This document shows, in pieces, positions 8,807 to 16,524 of a stretch of 64,000 bases of DNA. Both the position numbers and the translations under genes were made by a program. Under the pieces are notes generated by a model. The model was not told where the DNA came from and did no database searches. It was given only the letters and a program-made list of their open reading frames with translations. Within the stretch, counting starts at the first letter, position 1; each line of letters starts with the position of its first letter. The stretch is from the NCBI RefSeq assembly GCF_047922965.1, contig NZ_CP150481.1:1054001-1118000 (forward strand). Direction: 5' to 3'. This stretch comes from Neptunicella plasticusilytica. GTDB lineage: Bacteria > Pseudomonadota > Gammaproteobacteria > Enterobacterales > Alteromonadaceae.

Positions 8807-9568
8807 TTCAGGTGGGGCGACAATGGTTGAGCAACATTGGCAGTTTGGGTCCTTAGGTAAATTGAATCGCTTGAATTGCATAGACAGACTGTTCACTGTG
8901 ATCAATCTATTCAGGCTTGTTCGATCACCTAATAGTAGTTGTAATGCGCTGCTTGCCTGCAAGCTTCCCATTACCCCCAATAGGGGACTGATAACACCCG
9001 AGCTGGCACAGTTGATTTTCTGCTTGGCATCAACAGGAAACAAACATTGGTAGCAAGGCGAGTCCGGTCGGGCAAAGTCGAAACTAATCAGTTGCCCTTG
9101 ACCTTGAATAGCCGATGCAGACACCAGTTTTAATTGACGGGTATAGCAAAATTGATTGATAAAACGTCTGGCTTCAGGGTTATCGGTGCAATCCAGTACC
9201 ATATCCAGTCCTTGAAGGGCATCAGGGACAAGATTGAACAGACTATCGTTGATCGTCTCAACCTCTATCATCGGATTTATTGCTGTTAGTGCCTGTTGTG
9301 CAACTTCGACTTTGGCGCGGCCAATGTCTTGTTGGCTATACAATATTTGTCGCTGTAAATTACTTAATTCAATTACGTCATGGTCAATCAAGGTCAGGCT
9401 GCCGATACCAGAGGCTGCCAGATAAAGTGCCGCGGGACAACCTAAACCGCCCATACCCACAATCATCACATGTGCCCGCTTAAATTTAACTTGGCCCGGT
9501 TCGCCAATCTGTTCGAGCATGATCTGGCGGTTATAGCGGATAAATTCCTTGTCAGATAAAAGACTCAT
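8804..9568 (-). CDS. thiF: ThiS adenylyltransferase ThiF
   Basis: Activates the C-terminal Gly of ThiS by adenylation so sulfur can be loaded for thiazole synthesis. The 254-residue E1-like protein has the nucleotide-binding GMGGLGCPAALYLAASGIG (residues 37-55), LIDHDVIELSNLQRQ, and zinc-site cysteine pairs (CYQC and CQCC near the C-terminus). MoeB is a close relative, but the operon context favours ThiF. Its ATG overlaps the thiDE stop as ATGA, which suggests translational coupling. Last gene of the operon. Confidence 0.92.
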   Translation of the reverse strand: MSLLSDKEFIRYNRQIMLEQIGEPGQVKFKRAHVMIVGMGGLGCPAALYLAASGIGSLTLIDHDVIELSNLQRQILYSQQDIGRAKVEVAQQALTAINPMIEVETINDSLFNLVPDALQGLDMVLDCTDNPEARRFINQFCYTRQLKLVSASAIQGQGQLISFDFARPDSPCYQCLFPVDAKQKINCASSGVISPLLGVMGSLQASSALQLLLGDRTSLNRLITVNSLSMQFKRFNLPKDPNCQCCSTIVAPPE

Positions 9569-11124
9569 ATCGCCGCCCTTTGTTGAAATATGTGCTGAAA
9601 TTGCGCGACGGCCGATTCAGGATTGTTGGCTCTGGTGATGGCCGTCACCACTGCGATACCACTGACACCCGTATTCAATACCGCTTCAGCCCGCTGCAGC
9701 GTAATTCCCCCTATGGCGACAGTCGGGATAGCGGAGTTCAGCTGCATAATATTGGCCAGAGTTTTGATACCTTGTATTTGCCCGCTCATATCCTTGGTGA
9801 CGGTCGGAAATATGGCTCCTATCGCCAGATAGGAGGGACGATACTCCAACATTTTCAAGTATTCATAATGACCGTGAGTGCTAATGCCTAGTCGCAAACC
9901 AGCCCGTTTAATGTGTTGCAGATCGGCGCTGTGTATATCTTCCTGACCCAAATGCACTCCATAAGCCCGATGCTGGATAGCCAGTTGCCAGTAGTCATTA
10001 ATAAATACCCGCGCGTTATATTGGTTACCCAAAGCAACCGCTTGTTCAATCGCGTCACAAAGCGCATCACCTTGAAGCTGCTTTTGCCGATATTGTATGG
10101 TGGTTACTCCCATTTTAAGCAAGCGTTGCAGCCACGCCAGTGAATCGACGACAGGATAAAGGCCGACAGAATCCGGCAGCAATGGTGCAAAATCGCAGTC
10201 AAACCGGTAAGCCGAACAAAGGTTATCGGTGGTTTTCCAGTCTAAGTCATGGGCTAGTTCAGAGTCTGCAACCAATACTCGTGGATAATGCTCCGGGTTG
10301 CATGGCCAGCCACCTTGGCAGAGCGCCCGGTTGTCGGGTTGTGCCTGTTCTGCCACAGCAATGCCCTGATTGACGTAGGCTTTGGCAATGGTTGCAGCAT
10401 CGCGTAACAAATAATCTTGTGCCAACAAGGCGGCCAATGCCGATGCATAGGTACAACCGCTACCGTGAGTTTGACGGCTGAGCATTTTCGGACTTGCCAG
10501 CCAATAGTGTTGCTGACCGTCGAAACAATAATCAACACAATGCTGGGGTTGGCGCTGATTGATAAAATCCAGATGACCGCCTTTGATAATCACGGCATGA
10601 CAACCGCGACCGACAATATCTTGTGCGGCGACTTGCAGATCGTGCCAGGAGGTGATTTTGATTTCAGTGAGAATCTCTGCTTCCATGATATTGGGCGTCA
10701 GAATATCTACCCAGGGCAACAGTTTATCGCGTATCGCTGGCAGAATATCGTCTTCAGTCAGCGCGCCACCACTGGAAGCAATAGCCACAGGATCGTAGAT
10801 GACTTGCGGCGGTACTTGCCACTGGTTTTTATACTGCGCAAGTCGTTGCGCTACCTGTTCGACCTGTCGGCTATTCGCCAGCAGACCTATTTTGATTATT
10901 CTGGCTCGTCCATCGGCTTCAAGTGCCTGTAGTTGCCCTATCAATGCACTGTCACTTACGGCATTAATTTGTTGCACACCATAACTATTTTGCGCAGTAA
11001 CCGCCGTTATCACCGAGCGACAATCAACACCCAATGAATGAAAGGTTTTAATATCGGCCTGAATTCCAGCACCGGCGCTGCAATCTGAGCCAGCAATAAC
11101 CCACAGGGGGGAATCGGTATGCAT
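9565..11124 (-). CDS. thiDE: Fused HMP-phosphate kinase / thiamine-phosphate synthase
   Basis: Bifunctional enzyme. The N-terminal ThiD half (about 1-265) phosphorylates HMP and HMP-P, shown by WVIAGSDCSAGAGIQAD and the C-terminal HGSGCTYASALAA. The C-terminal ThiE half (about 310-515) joins HMP-PP to the thiazole phosphate, shown by TTIQYRQKQ, GVHLGQED, GISTHG and the phosphate-binding AIGGIT. I chose the ATG at 11124, one base after the thiG stop, because a good RBS (AAGGTGGA) precedes it; an ATG at 11145 would overlap thiG and has no clear RBS. ThiD-ThiE fusions are known in gammaproteobacteria. About 40 residues between the halves look like a linker. Confidence 0.92.
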   Translation of the reverse strand: MHTDSPLWVIAGSDCSAGAGIQADIKTFHSLGVDCRSVITAVTAQNSYGVQQINAVSDSALIGQLQALEADGRARIIKIGLLANSRQVEQVAQRLAQYKNQWQVPPQVIYDPVAIASSGGALTEDDILPAIRDKLLPWVDILTPNIMEAEILTEIKITSWHDLQVAAQDIVGRGCHAVIIKGGHLDFINQRQPQHCVDYCFDGQQHYWLASPKMLSRQTHGSGCTYASALAALLAQDYLLRDAATIAKAYVNQGIAVAEQAQPDNRALCQGGWPCNPEHYPRVLVADSELAHDLDWKTTDNLCSAYRFDCDFAPLLPDSVGLYPVVDSLAWLQRLLKMGVTTIQYRQKQLQGDALCDAIEQAVALGNQYNARVFINDYWQLAIQHRAYGVHLGQEDIHSADLQHIKRAGLRLGISTHGHYEYLKMLEYRPSYLAIGAIFPTVTKDMSGQIQGIKTLANIMQLNSAIPTVAIGGITLQRAEAVLNTGVSGIAVVTAITRANNPESAVAQFQHIFQQRAAI

Positions 11125-11125
11125 C

Positions 11126-11926
11126 TTATCCACCTTGCTTGTCATGATGCCAAAAGGGCATACCCAGGGTTGGCGTGCTTGGCCGGGCGGTTTGTTTGGC
11201 TGGCATCGGCTGGGCCAGATAGCCAGCCCGCCCCGCTTTTACTGCATAATTAAACGCGGTGGCCATACTGACAGGATCGGTTGCCTGGGCAATCGCCGAG
11301 TTTATCAATATGGCGTCATAACCCAGTTCCAGTGCCTGAGTGGCATGGCTGGGTAAACCGATTCCGGCATCGATAATTAACGTGATATCGGGCAGACGGT
11401 GACGAATACTTTCCAGCGCATAAGGGTTAAGTAAACCCCGGCCGGTGCCGATAGGCGCTCCCCACGGCATTATCACCTGGCAGCCTAAATCAGCCAGTCG
11501 CTGGCAGATCACCAGATCATCGGTGCAATAGGGCAACACCTTAAAACCGTCCTGTAGCAAAATTTGGGTCGCCTTGAGCAATTCAACGGGATCGGGTTGC
11601 AGGTTGTAGTCATCACCGATTAACTCCAGCTTTATCCAGTTGGTCTGAAAGAGTTCGCGCGACATATTGGCCAAATTAACGACCTCTTTTACCGAATGGC
11701 AGCCCGCGGTATTGGGTAGCAGTGTCAAACCCAGGCTCTGAATATGTTGCCAGAAGACCTGCCCACCATTTTTCTCCGGCGACTGGCGACGCAACGACAG
11801 CGTGACGATATTGCTGCCACTGGCCTGAATGGCGTTTTTCATAATCTGCATTGAAGGATAAAGCGCGCTGCCAACCAGCAAACGGCTGGAAAATGTGTGG
11901 TCGTAGATAGTCAGTAAGTCAGACAT
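11126..11926 (-). CDS. thiG: Thiazole synthase ThiG
   Basis: Forms the thiazole phosphate of thiamine from deoxyxylulose phosphate, dehydroglycine and ThiS-thiocarboxylate. The 266-residue TIM-barrel protein has the family blocks SRLLVGSALYPS, the Schiff-base lysine segment WIKLELIGD, MPWGAPIGTGRGL and IIDAGIGLPSHATQALELG. It sits 11 bases after thiS. The presence of thiO rather than thiH means dehydroglycine comes from the oxygen-dependent glycine oxidase route. Confidence 0.95.
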   Translation of the reverse strand: MSDLLTIYDHTFSSRLLVGSALYPSMQIMKNAIQASGSNIVTLSLRRQSPEKNGGQVFWQHIQSLGLTLLPNTAGCHSVKEVVNLANMSRELFQTNWIKLELIGDDYNLQPDPVELLKATQILLQDGFKVLPYCTDDLVICQRLADLGCQVIMPWGAPIGTGRGLLNPYALESIRHRLPDITLIIDAGIGLPSHATQALELGYDAILINSAIAQATDPVSMATAFNYAVKAGRAGYLAQPMPAKQTARPSTPTLGMPFWHHDKQGG

Positions 11927-11937
11927 TAGAATTATCC

Positions 11938-12144
11938 TTAACCGCCAAAAATCGGTGAAACAACATCGATCAGGTCCTGGCTGTTAACCATAATCTTGGG
12001 GTAATCAGACTGACTGACGAATTCACCATTAATAGCAACGGCATAAGGTGATTGCGGATTATACCGCTGAAGTAAACCAGTTAAGGTCAGGGGTGTTTGA
12101 ATATCGGCGACAGTAAAAATGTCACCGTTAATATTGAACGTCAT
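11938..12144 (-). CDS. thiS: Sulfur carrier protein ThiS
   Basis: Small ubiquitin-like carrier of 68 residues that delivers sulfur to ThiG. It ends in the required Gly-Gly (VSPIFGG), which ThiF adenylates. The ATG at 12144 overlaps the thiO stop as ATGA and gives the normal length. An earlier in-frame start would overlap thiO and add an unrelated leader. Internal AINGEFV is typical of the family. Confidence 0.93.
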   Translation of the reverse strand: MTFNINGDIFTVADIQTPLTLTGLLQRYNPQSPYAVAINGEFVSQSDYPKIMVNSQDLIDVVSPIFGG

Positions 12145-13256
12145 AAATATGTTACCAAAGTAGAATGAACCGACGCGGGATGCGAGCAAAATGACCGGCA
12201 GGGCAAGCCTGCCTGATGTAACAGCAGCATAATGTGTTGCAGGACATAGGGCGCCAGCAGATAACCATGTCGGTAAAGCCCGTTGACCTGAATAATATTA
12301 TGTCGACAGACGATGGCCGGCTGGTTATCCCGTAACGTCGGGCGTAATGCGGCCTGAACACTGACAATTTCGGCTTCGGCAAACCCTTTGTGAATACTGT
12401 ATGCTGCGCTGAGTAATTCCAGTGTAGAGCGAATGCTGGGCGCTTTGTTGCCCTCCGATTCAATCTCGGTCGCGCCGATCACAAACTGGTGGTGAGCTTT
12501 CGGCACAATATAAAGCGCGTAGCGTGGATGCATCAGTCGAACAGGGCGCTGCAAATTGACTTCCGGTGCATATACCCTGATCACTTCGCCCCTAACTCCG
12601 CGCAGTGCGTTGTCCGGGTCGAGCCACGCTTGTTTAGCGCCCATTCCTCTGCAATCAATTACCCAATCACAAGTAATTGCCTGTTGATTGACAACCAGGT
12701 CATCGTCGACCAGTTCAGCCTGGTGTTGTTCAAACAGGTTAATAGGTGAGGATTTTAGCGCTGTTGCGGTTTCATCATAAAGTTGCTGATTATCAATATG
12801 CGCCTCGTCACTGAGCCATAATGCCTGATTAAAGTGACCATCCAGCTCGGGTTCCAGATGATGGAGTTGGGCAGGGGTTAATGTTTGGCATTGTGTGCGG
12901 TCAGTGCATTTTAGCCGTTGTTGAAAATGGCGCATCTCGTTGTGATCCTGGCGATGTGCCAGTACCAGGGTTCCGGTTTGCTGCAATGTGGTTGTTAACT
13001 GCAAGTATCTCAGCAGTTGTGGCCAAAGCAGCAAGGATTGCTGGCCCATTTCAACAATATGACTGCTGGCATTCACCGATTCGGCCAGTGGTGCCACCAT
13101 GGCCGCCGCGACGCGGCCGGTGGTATTCGGGGTATTTATGTCCTGGCGCTCAAACAGCGACACCTTGACTGTTGTTGACGGGCAGTCGACTTTAGCCAGC
13201 AATAATGCCAGCAACCGGCCGATTAAGCCCGCACCTAATATGGCAATATGTGACAT
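12141..13256 (-). CDS. thiO: Glycine oxidase ThiO
   Basis: FAD-dependent amine oxidase of 371 residues that converts glycine to the imine used by ThiG, with hydrogen peroxide released. The N-terminal dinucleotide motif AILGAGLIGRLLALLLA and the C-terminal FAD segment VNGLYRHGYLLAPYV match the DAO/ThiO family, as does VIGATEIES in the middle. It lies 8 bases after thiC and overlaps thiS. The product appears full length. Confidence 0.92.
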   Translation of the reverse strand: MSHIAILGAGLIGRLLALLLAKVDCPSTTVKVSLFERQDINTPNTTGRVAAAMVAPLAESVNASSHIVEMGQQSLLLWPQLLRYLQLTTTLQQTGTLVLAHRQDHNEMRHFQQRLKCTDRTQCQTLTPAQLHHLEPELDGHFNQALWLSDEAHIDNQQLYDETATALKSSPINLFEQHQAELVDDDLVVNQQAITCDWVIDCRGMGAKQAWLDPDNALRGVRGEVIRVYAPEVNLQRPVRLMHPRYALYIVPKAHHQFVIGATEIESEGNKAPSIRSTLELLSAAYSIHKGFAEAEIVSVQAALRPTLRDNQPAIVCRHNIIQVNGLYRHGYLLAPYVLQHIMLLLHQAGLPCRSFCSHPASVHSTLVTYL

Positions 13257-13264
13257 ACAGCAGC

Positions 13265-15205
13265 TTACTTGGGTAGGTGGTAAAGTTCAGAGCCGCTGGC
13301 TTTAAACTGTTCCGACATTTGCTGCATGCCCTGTTGTTGTGCTGAGCTGGTCGATGTATCGAGCAGTGTGATTTCAATGTTGTCGTCGGAACCTGTTTCC
13401 AGACTTTTGGCATAGTCACGTACATCCTGAGTGATTTTCATCGAGCAGAACTTGGGGCCGCACATCGAGCAGAAGTGCGCCACTTTGCCGGATTCCTTGG
13501 GCAGTGTTTCATCGTGATACTCGCGGGCACGATCCGGATCCAGCCCCAGGTTAAACTGATCTACCCAACGGAATTCAAAACGTGCTTTGGACAAGGCGTT
13601 GTCACGAATTTGCGCACCGGGGTGGCCTTTGGCCAAATCACCGGCATGGGCGGCAATTTTATAGGTAATCAAGCCTTCTTTGACATCTTCTTTATTGGGT
13701 AGACCCAAGTGTTCCTTGGGAGTGACATAACACAGCATGGCGCAGCCATACCAGCCAATATTGGCGGCACCAATACCCGAGGTAATATGGTCGTAACCCG
13801 GGGCAATATCGGTAGTGAGTGGCCCCAGCGTATAAAAGGGCGCCTCATCACACAGCTTTAACTGTTGCTCCATGTTTTCTTTAATCATATGCAAGGGTAC
13901 ATGACCTGGGCCTTCAATCATGACCTGCACGTCATGTTTCCAGGCGATTTGGGTCAGTTCACCCAGGGTTTCCAGTTCACTAAACTGGGCCTCGTCATTG
14001 GCATCGGCAATCGAGCCGGGACGCAGACCGTCACCGAGCGAAAATGCTACATTATAGGTTTTGCAGATTTCACAGATGTCTTCAAAGTGAGTGTAGAGAA
14101 AATTTTCCTGATGATGCGACAAACACCATTTGGCCATAATCGAGCCGCCACGAGAAACGATACCGGTGACCCGTTTGGCGGTCATCGGCACATAGCGCAA
14201 CAGTACTCCAGCATGGATGGTGAAGTAATCCACACCTTGTTCTGCTTGTTCGATCAGAGTGTCACGGAAAATCTCCCAGGTCAGATCCTCGGCTATGCCG
14301 TTCACTTTTTCCAGTGCCTGATAAATAGGCACGGTACCAATAGGCACCGGTGAGTTGCGGATGATCCATTCACGGGTTTCATGAATGTAGCGCCCGGTGG
14401 ATAAATCCATCACGGTATCGGCTCCCCATTTGGTCGACCACACCAATTTTTCCACTTCTTCTTCTATTGAAGAGGAGACTGCCGAATTGCCAATATTGGC
14501 GTTGACCTTAATCATAAAGTTTCGTCCGATAATCATCGGCTCGGTTTCCGGGTGGTTTATGTTGCAGGGAATAATGGCACGGCCACTGGCCACTTCTTGT
14601 CGAACAAACTCCGGGGTAATCTCGGCCGGAATGCTGGCGCCAAAACTGTGTCCCGGATGCTGCCGATTCAGCATGTCATCTTTTTGCGCCTGACGTTGCA
14701 GATTTTCACGGATGGCAATGTATTCCATTTCCGGCGTAATGATCCCCTGTCGTGCATAATGCATTTGGGTTACGTTTTTACCGGCCTTGGCGCGGCGCAC
14801 TTTGGGCAGGTTTTCAAAACGGATATGATCCAGTCCTTCATCGGCTAATCGTTGTTGGCTGTAACCCGAGCTGGCGGTGGTTAATTCTTCGCTATCCGCG
14901 CGAGCGGTGATCCAGTCCGCGCGTAATTTATTTAGGCCGGTATGAACATCTATTTTGGTGTGTTGGTCGGTATAGGGGCCGGAGGTATCATATACCCTAA
15001 CCGGTGCATTCGGTTTATAAACCGGATTGTTTTCATCGCCGCCGACCAAAGAATCGGACAGACTAATTTCACGCATGCCCACTTTAATTGGATGGAGTTT
15101 TCCTTCTACATACACTTTTTGCGAATGCGGAAAATGTTGACTGGCGCCGTTGCTTAAAAATGCTTGTGCCTGGTTACGTCGTTCGCGACGAGATAATGTT
15201 GTCAT
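13265..15205 (-). CDS. thiC: Phosphomethylpyrimidine synthase ThiC
   Basis: Radical-SAM enzyme that rearranges aminoimidazole ribotide into HMP-phosphate. The C-terminal cluster motif CSMCGPKFC (CX2CX4C, near residue 580) binds the 4Fe-4S cluster. Long conserved blocks are present (GRYIHETREWIIRNSPVPIG, DYFTIHAGV, MIEGPGHVP, ITSGIGAANIGWYG). The start MTTLSRRERR at 15205 gives 646 residues; an upstream ATG at 15253 would run into the riboswitch leader. First gene of the thi operon and the one directly controlled by the TPP riboswitch. Confidence 0.96.
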   Translation of the reverse strand: MTTLSRRERRNQAQAFLSNGASQHFPHSQKVYVEGKLHPIKVGMREISLSDSLVGGDENNPVYKPNAPVRVYDTSGPYTDQHTKIDVHTGLNKLRADWITARADSEELTTASSGYSQQRLADEGLDHIRFENLPKVRRAKAGKNVTQMHYARQGIITPEMEYIAIRENLQRQAQKDDMLNRQHPGHSFGASIPAEITPEFVRQEVASGRAIIPCNINHPETEPMIIGRNFMIKVNANIGNSAVSSSIEEEVEKLVWSTKWGADTVMDLSTGRYIHETREWIIRNSPVPIGTVPIYQALEKVNGIAEDLTWEIFRDTLIEQAEQGVDYFTIHAGVLLRYVPMTAKRVTGIVSRGGSIMAKWCLSHHQENFLYTHFEDICEICKTYNVAFSLGDGLRPGSIADANDEAQFSELETLGELTQIAWKHDVQVMIEGPGHVPLHMIKENMEQQLKLCDEAPFYTLGPLTTDIAPGYDHITSGIGAANIGWYGCAMLCYVTPKEHLGLPNKEDVKEGLITYKIAAHAGDLAKGHPGAQIRDNALSKARFEFRWVDQFNLGLDPDRAREYHDETLPKESGKVAHFCSMCGPKFCSMKITQDVRDYAKSLETGSDDNIEITLLDTSTSSAQQQGMQQMSEQFKASGSELYHLPK

Positions 15206-15293
15206 GGTTCTGCCTTTTGTGTTGTTGTACCAACGCGGTGGTTGGCAATGCAAAAGACGGAGTGTAGATCTCAGGTAGGTTGATGTGGCTTAC

Positions 15294-15390
15294 CTTGTTT
15301 CCTTCGCAGATGTTAATCTAATCAGGTTCTACGGATCCCGCATAAAGCGATCTCAGCCCGTTAAAAAATAACTGGGCACTCCGACAAGTT
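15294..15390 (-). promoter_or_regulatory. TPP riboswitch (THI element)
   Basis: On the minus strand the leader holds the conserved elements in order: GGAGTGCCC, GGGCTGAGATC, the core CCGTAGAACCTGAT, and CTGCGAAGGAAACAAG. This is the TPP-binding aptamer that lowers thiC expression when TPP is plentiful. It ends about 90 bases before the thiC ATG. The exact ends and the switching structure are my estimate. Confidence 0.95.
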
Positions 15391-15521
15391 CGGTTGCATG
15401 GTAGGGGAGTCTAAAAATCAATACAACCTTTTCGGCAGATAAATTTACCAAACAACAAGGCGAGCCGGGTAAACACTGGGAGAGGAACCCGGACGCCGAT
15501 AGGGCTAAACCGAAACGGTCT

Positions 15522-16274
15522 CTAATCTGTACGGTGTATTTTCAGATCCAGGATGACTTTTTCGTCGGCAGCATGTTCTTCAAAATAATCAGGGTGCATT
15601 GATTGCACTGTACCTAAAATATTCAAAATTTCCCGGGTATGAACACGCATAGCTTCACGACTGAGTTCCGGCTTAGCGGCCTTGATCCCGTCCAGAATGG
15701 CACAATGTTGAGACAATACGCGCTGGTATTGTCCGCCTAGCTCTTGCAAACTCAAATTCCTGACTCTGTCCATATGGGCCTTTTCCGACTGGATCAGATT
15801 GGTGGCCCGTTCAAAATGGGTAAAGTCGGCCAACTTCTGGTGAAACTCATCATCAAGGTGCTGAAACAGCAGCGCATCTTGTTGTGATGCAGCGGCTTGT
15901 TGACGGGTAATTATGGCTTCACATTCGTCAATCAATTCCTGGGTTGCATGACCGGCCACATGCTCGGTTATGGCCACTTCCAGCGCTTCACGGATAAACC
16001 GCGCTTCGAGTATTTGCGTCAGGCTGAGTTTGGAAACAAAAGTACCACGCTGTGGGCGCACCTCGACAAAGCCCAAAGTGACCAGTTTGGCAATGGCCTC
16101 ACGTACCGGAGTGCGACTAACACCAAAGCGCTCCGACAAACTGTTTTCGGAAATTTTTTCGCCGGGCAAAAAGCTCATCGCCACTATCTCGTCACGCAGG
16201 TATTCAAACAACTGCATCGAGGTTGAACGGCTAAAGTCGATAACTAAATTTTTCGGTACTCTCTGGTTTGCCAT
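15522..16274 (-). CDS. GntR-family (FadR/FCD) transcriptional regulator
   Basis: The 250-residue regulator has a winged helix-turn-helix at about 20-85 (LPGEKISENSLSERFGVSRTPVREAI) and a C-terminal FCD ligand domain. Candidate metal-binding residues are Asp/His in HLDDEFHQKL, His in VLSQHCAIL and His in MRVHTREIL, the usual three-helix metal site. Family members often sense small carboxylates or sugar acids. It is divergent from the beta-helix/sulfotransferase operon across a 250-base gap, so it may control that operon, itself, or the TonB receptor. Ligand unknown. Confidence 0.88.
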   Translation of the reverse strand: MANQRVPKNLVIDFSRSTSMQLFEYLRDEIVAMSFLPGEKISENSLSERFGVSRTPVREAIAKLVTLGFVEVRPQRGTFVSKLSLTQILEARFIREALEVAITEHVAGHATQELIDECEAIITRQQAAASQQDALLFQHLDDEFHQKLADFTHFERATNLIQSEKAHMDRVRNLSLQELGGQYQRVLSQHCAILDGIKAAKPELSREAMRVHTREILNILGTVQSMHPDYFEEHAADEKVILDLKIHRTD

Positions 16275-16393
16275 GAAAATGATAAGTTGCTGTTTTTAAA
16301 CAAATGTAAATGTTTTCATCAGGATTATCCAGAGAGTAATCGCTGGCGATTAAATATGCAAAATTTATCGTCGTTTCAGTCTCCAATACGATG

Positions 16394-16411
16394 ACTATTT
16401 TTAAAAATAGT
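16394..16411. promoter_or_regulatory. 18-base palindrome in the GntR / beta-helix divergent promoter region
   Basis: ACTATTTTTAAAAATAGT is a perfect 18-base palindrome, about 115 bases before the beta-helix gene and 120 before the gntR start. It could be an operator, although AT-rich palindromes also arise by chance. Confidence 0.4.
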
Positions 16412-16524
16412 GGTAAATCAGATCCTGTTACAGTCTTGCTAGCCTATCAACGTCCCCACCTGGCTCAAGGTTTGCTTATATCTAAGTTATCCATTCGGGT
16501 AAAAGCAAAAATCAAAGGGCACAA

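Noticed and set aside
10417..10932. Plus-strand open frame of about 171 codons inside thiDE
   Set aside because: Antisense shadow of a strongly conserved enzyme; no family resemblance.
13865..14353. Plus-strand open frame of about 162 codons inside thiC
   Set aside because: Antisense shadow of ThiC, explained by codon bias on the opposite strand.
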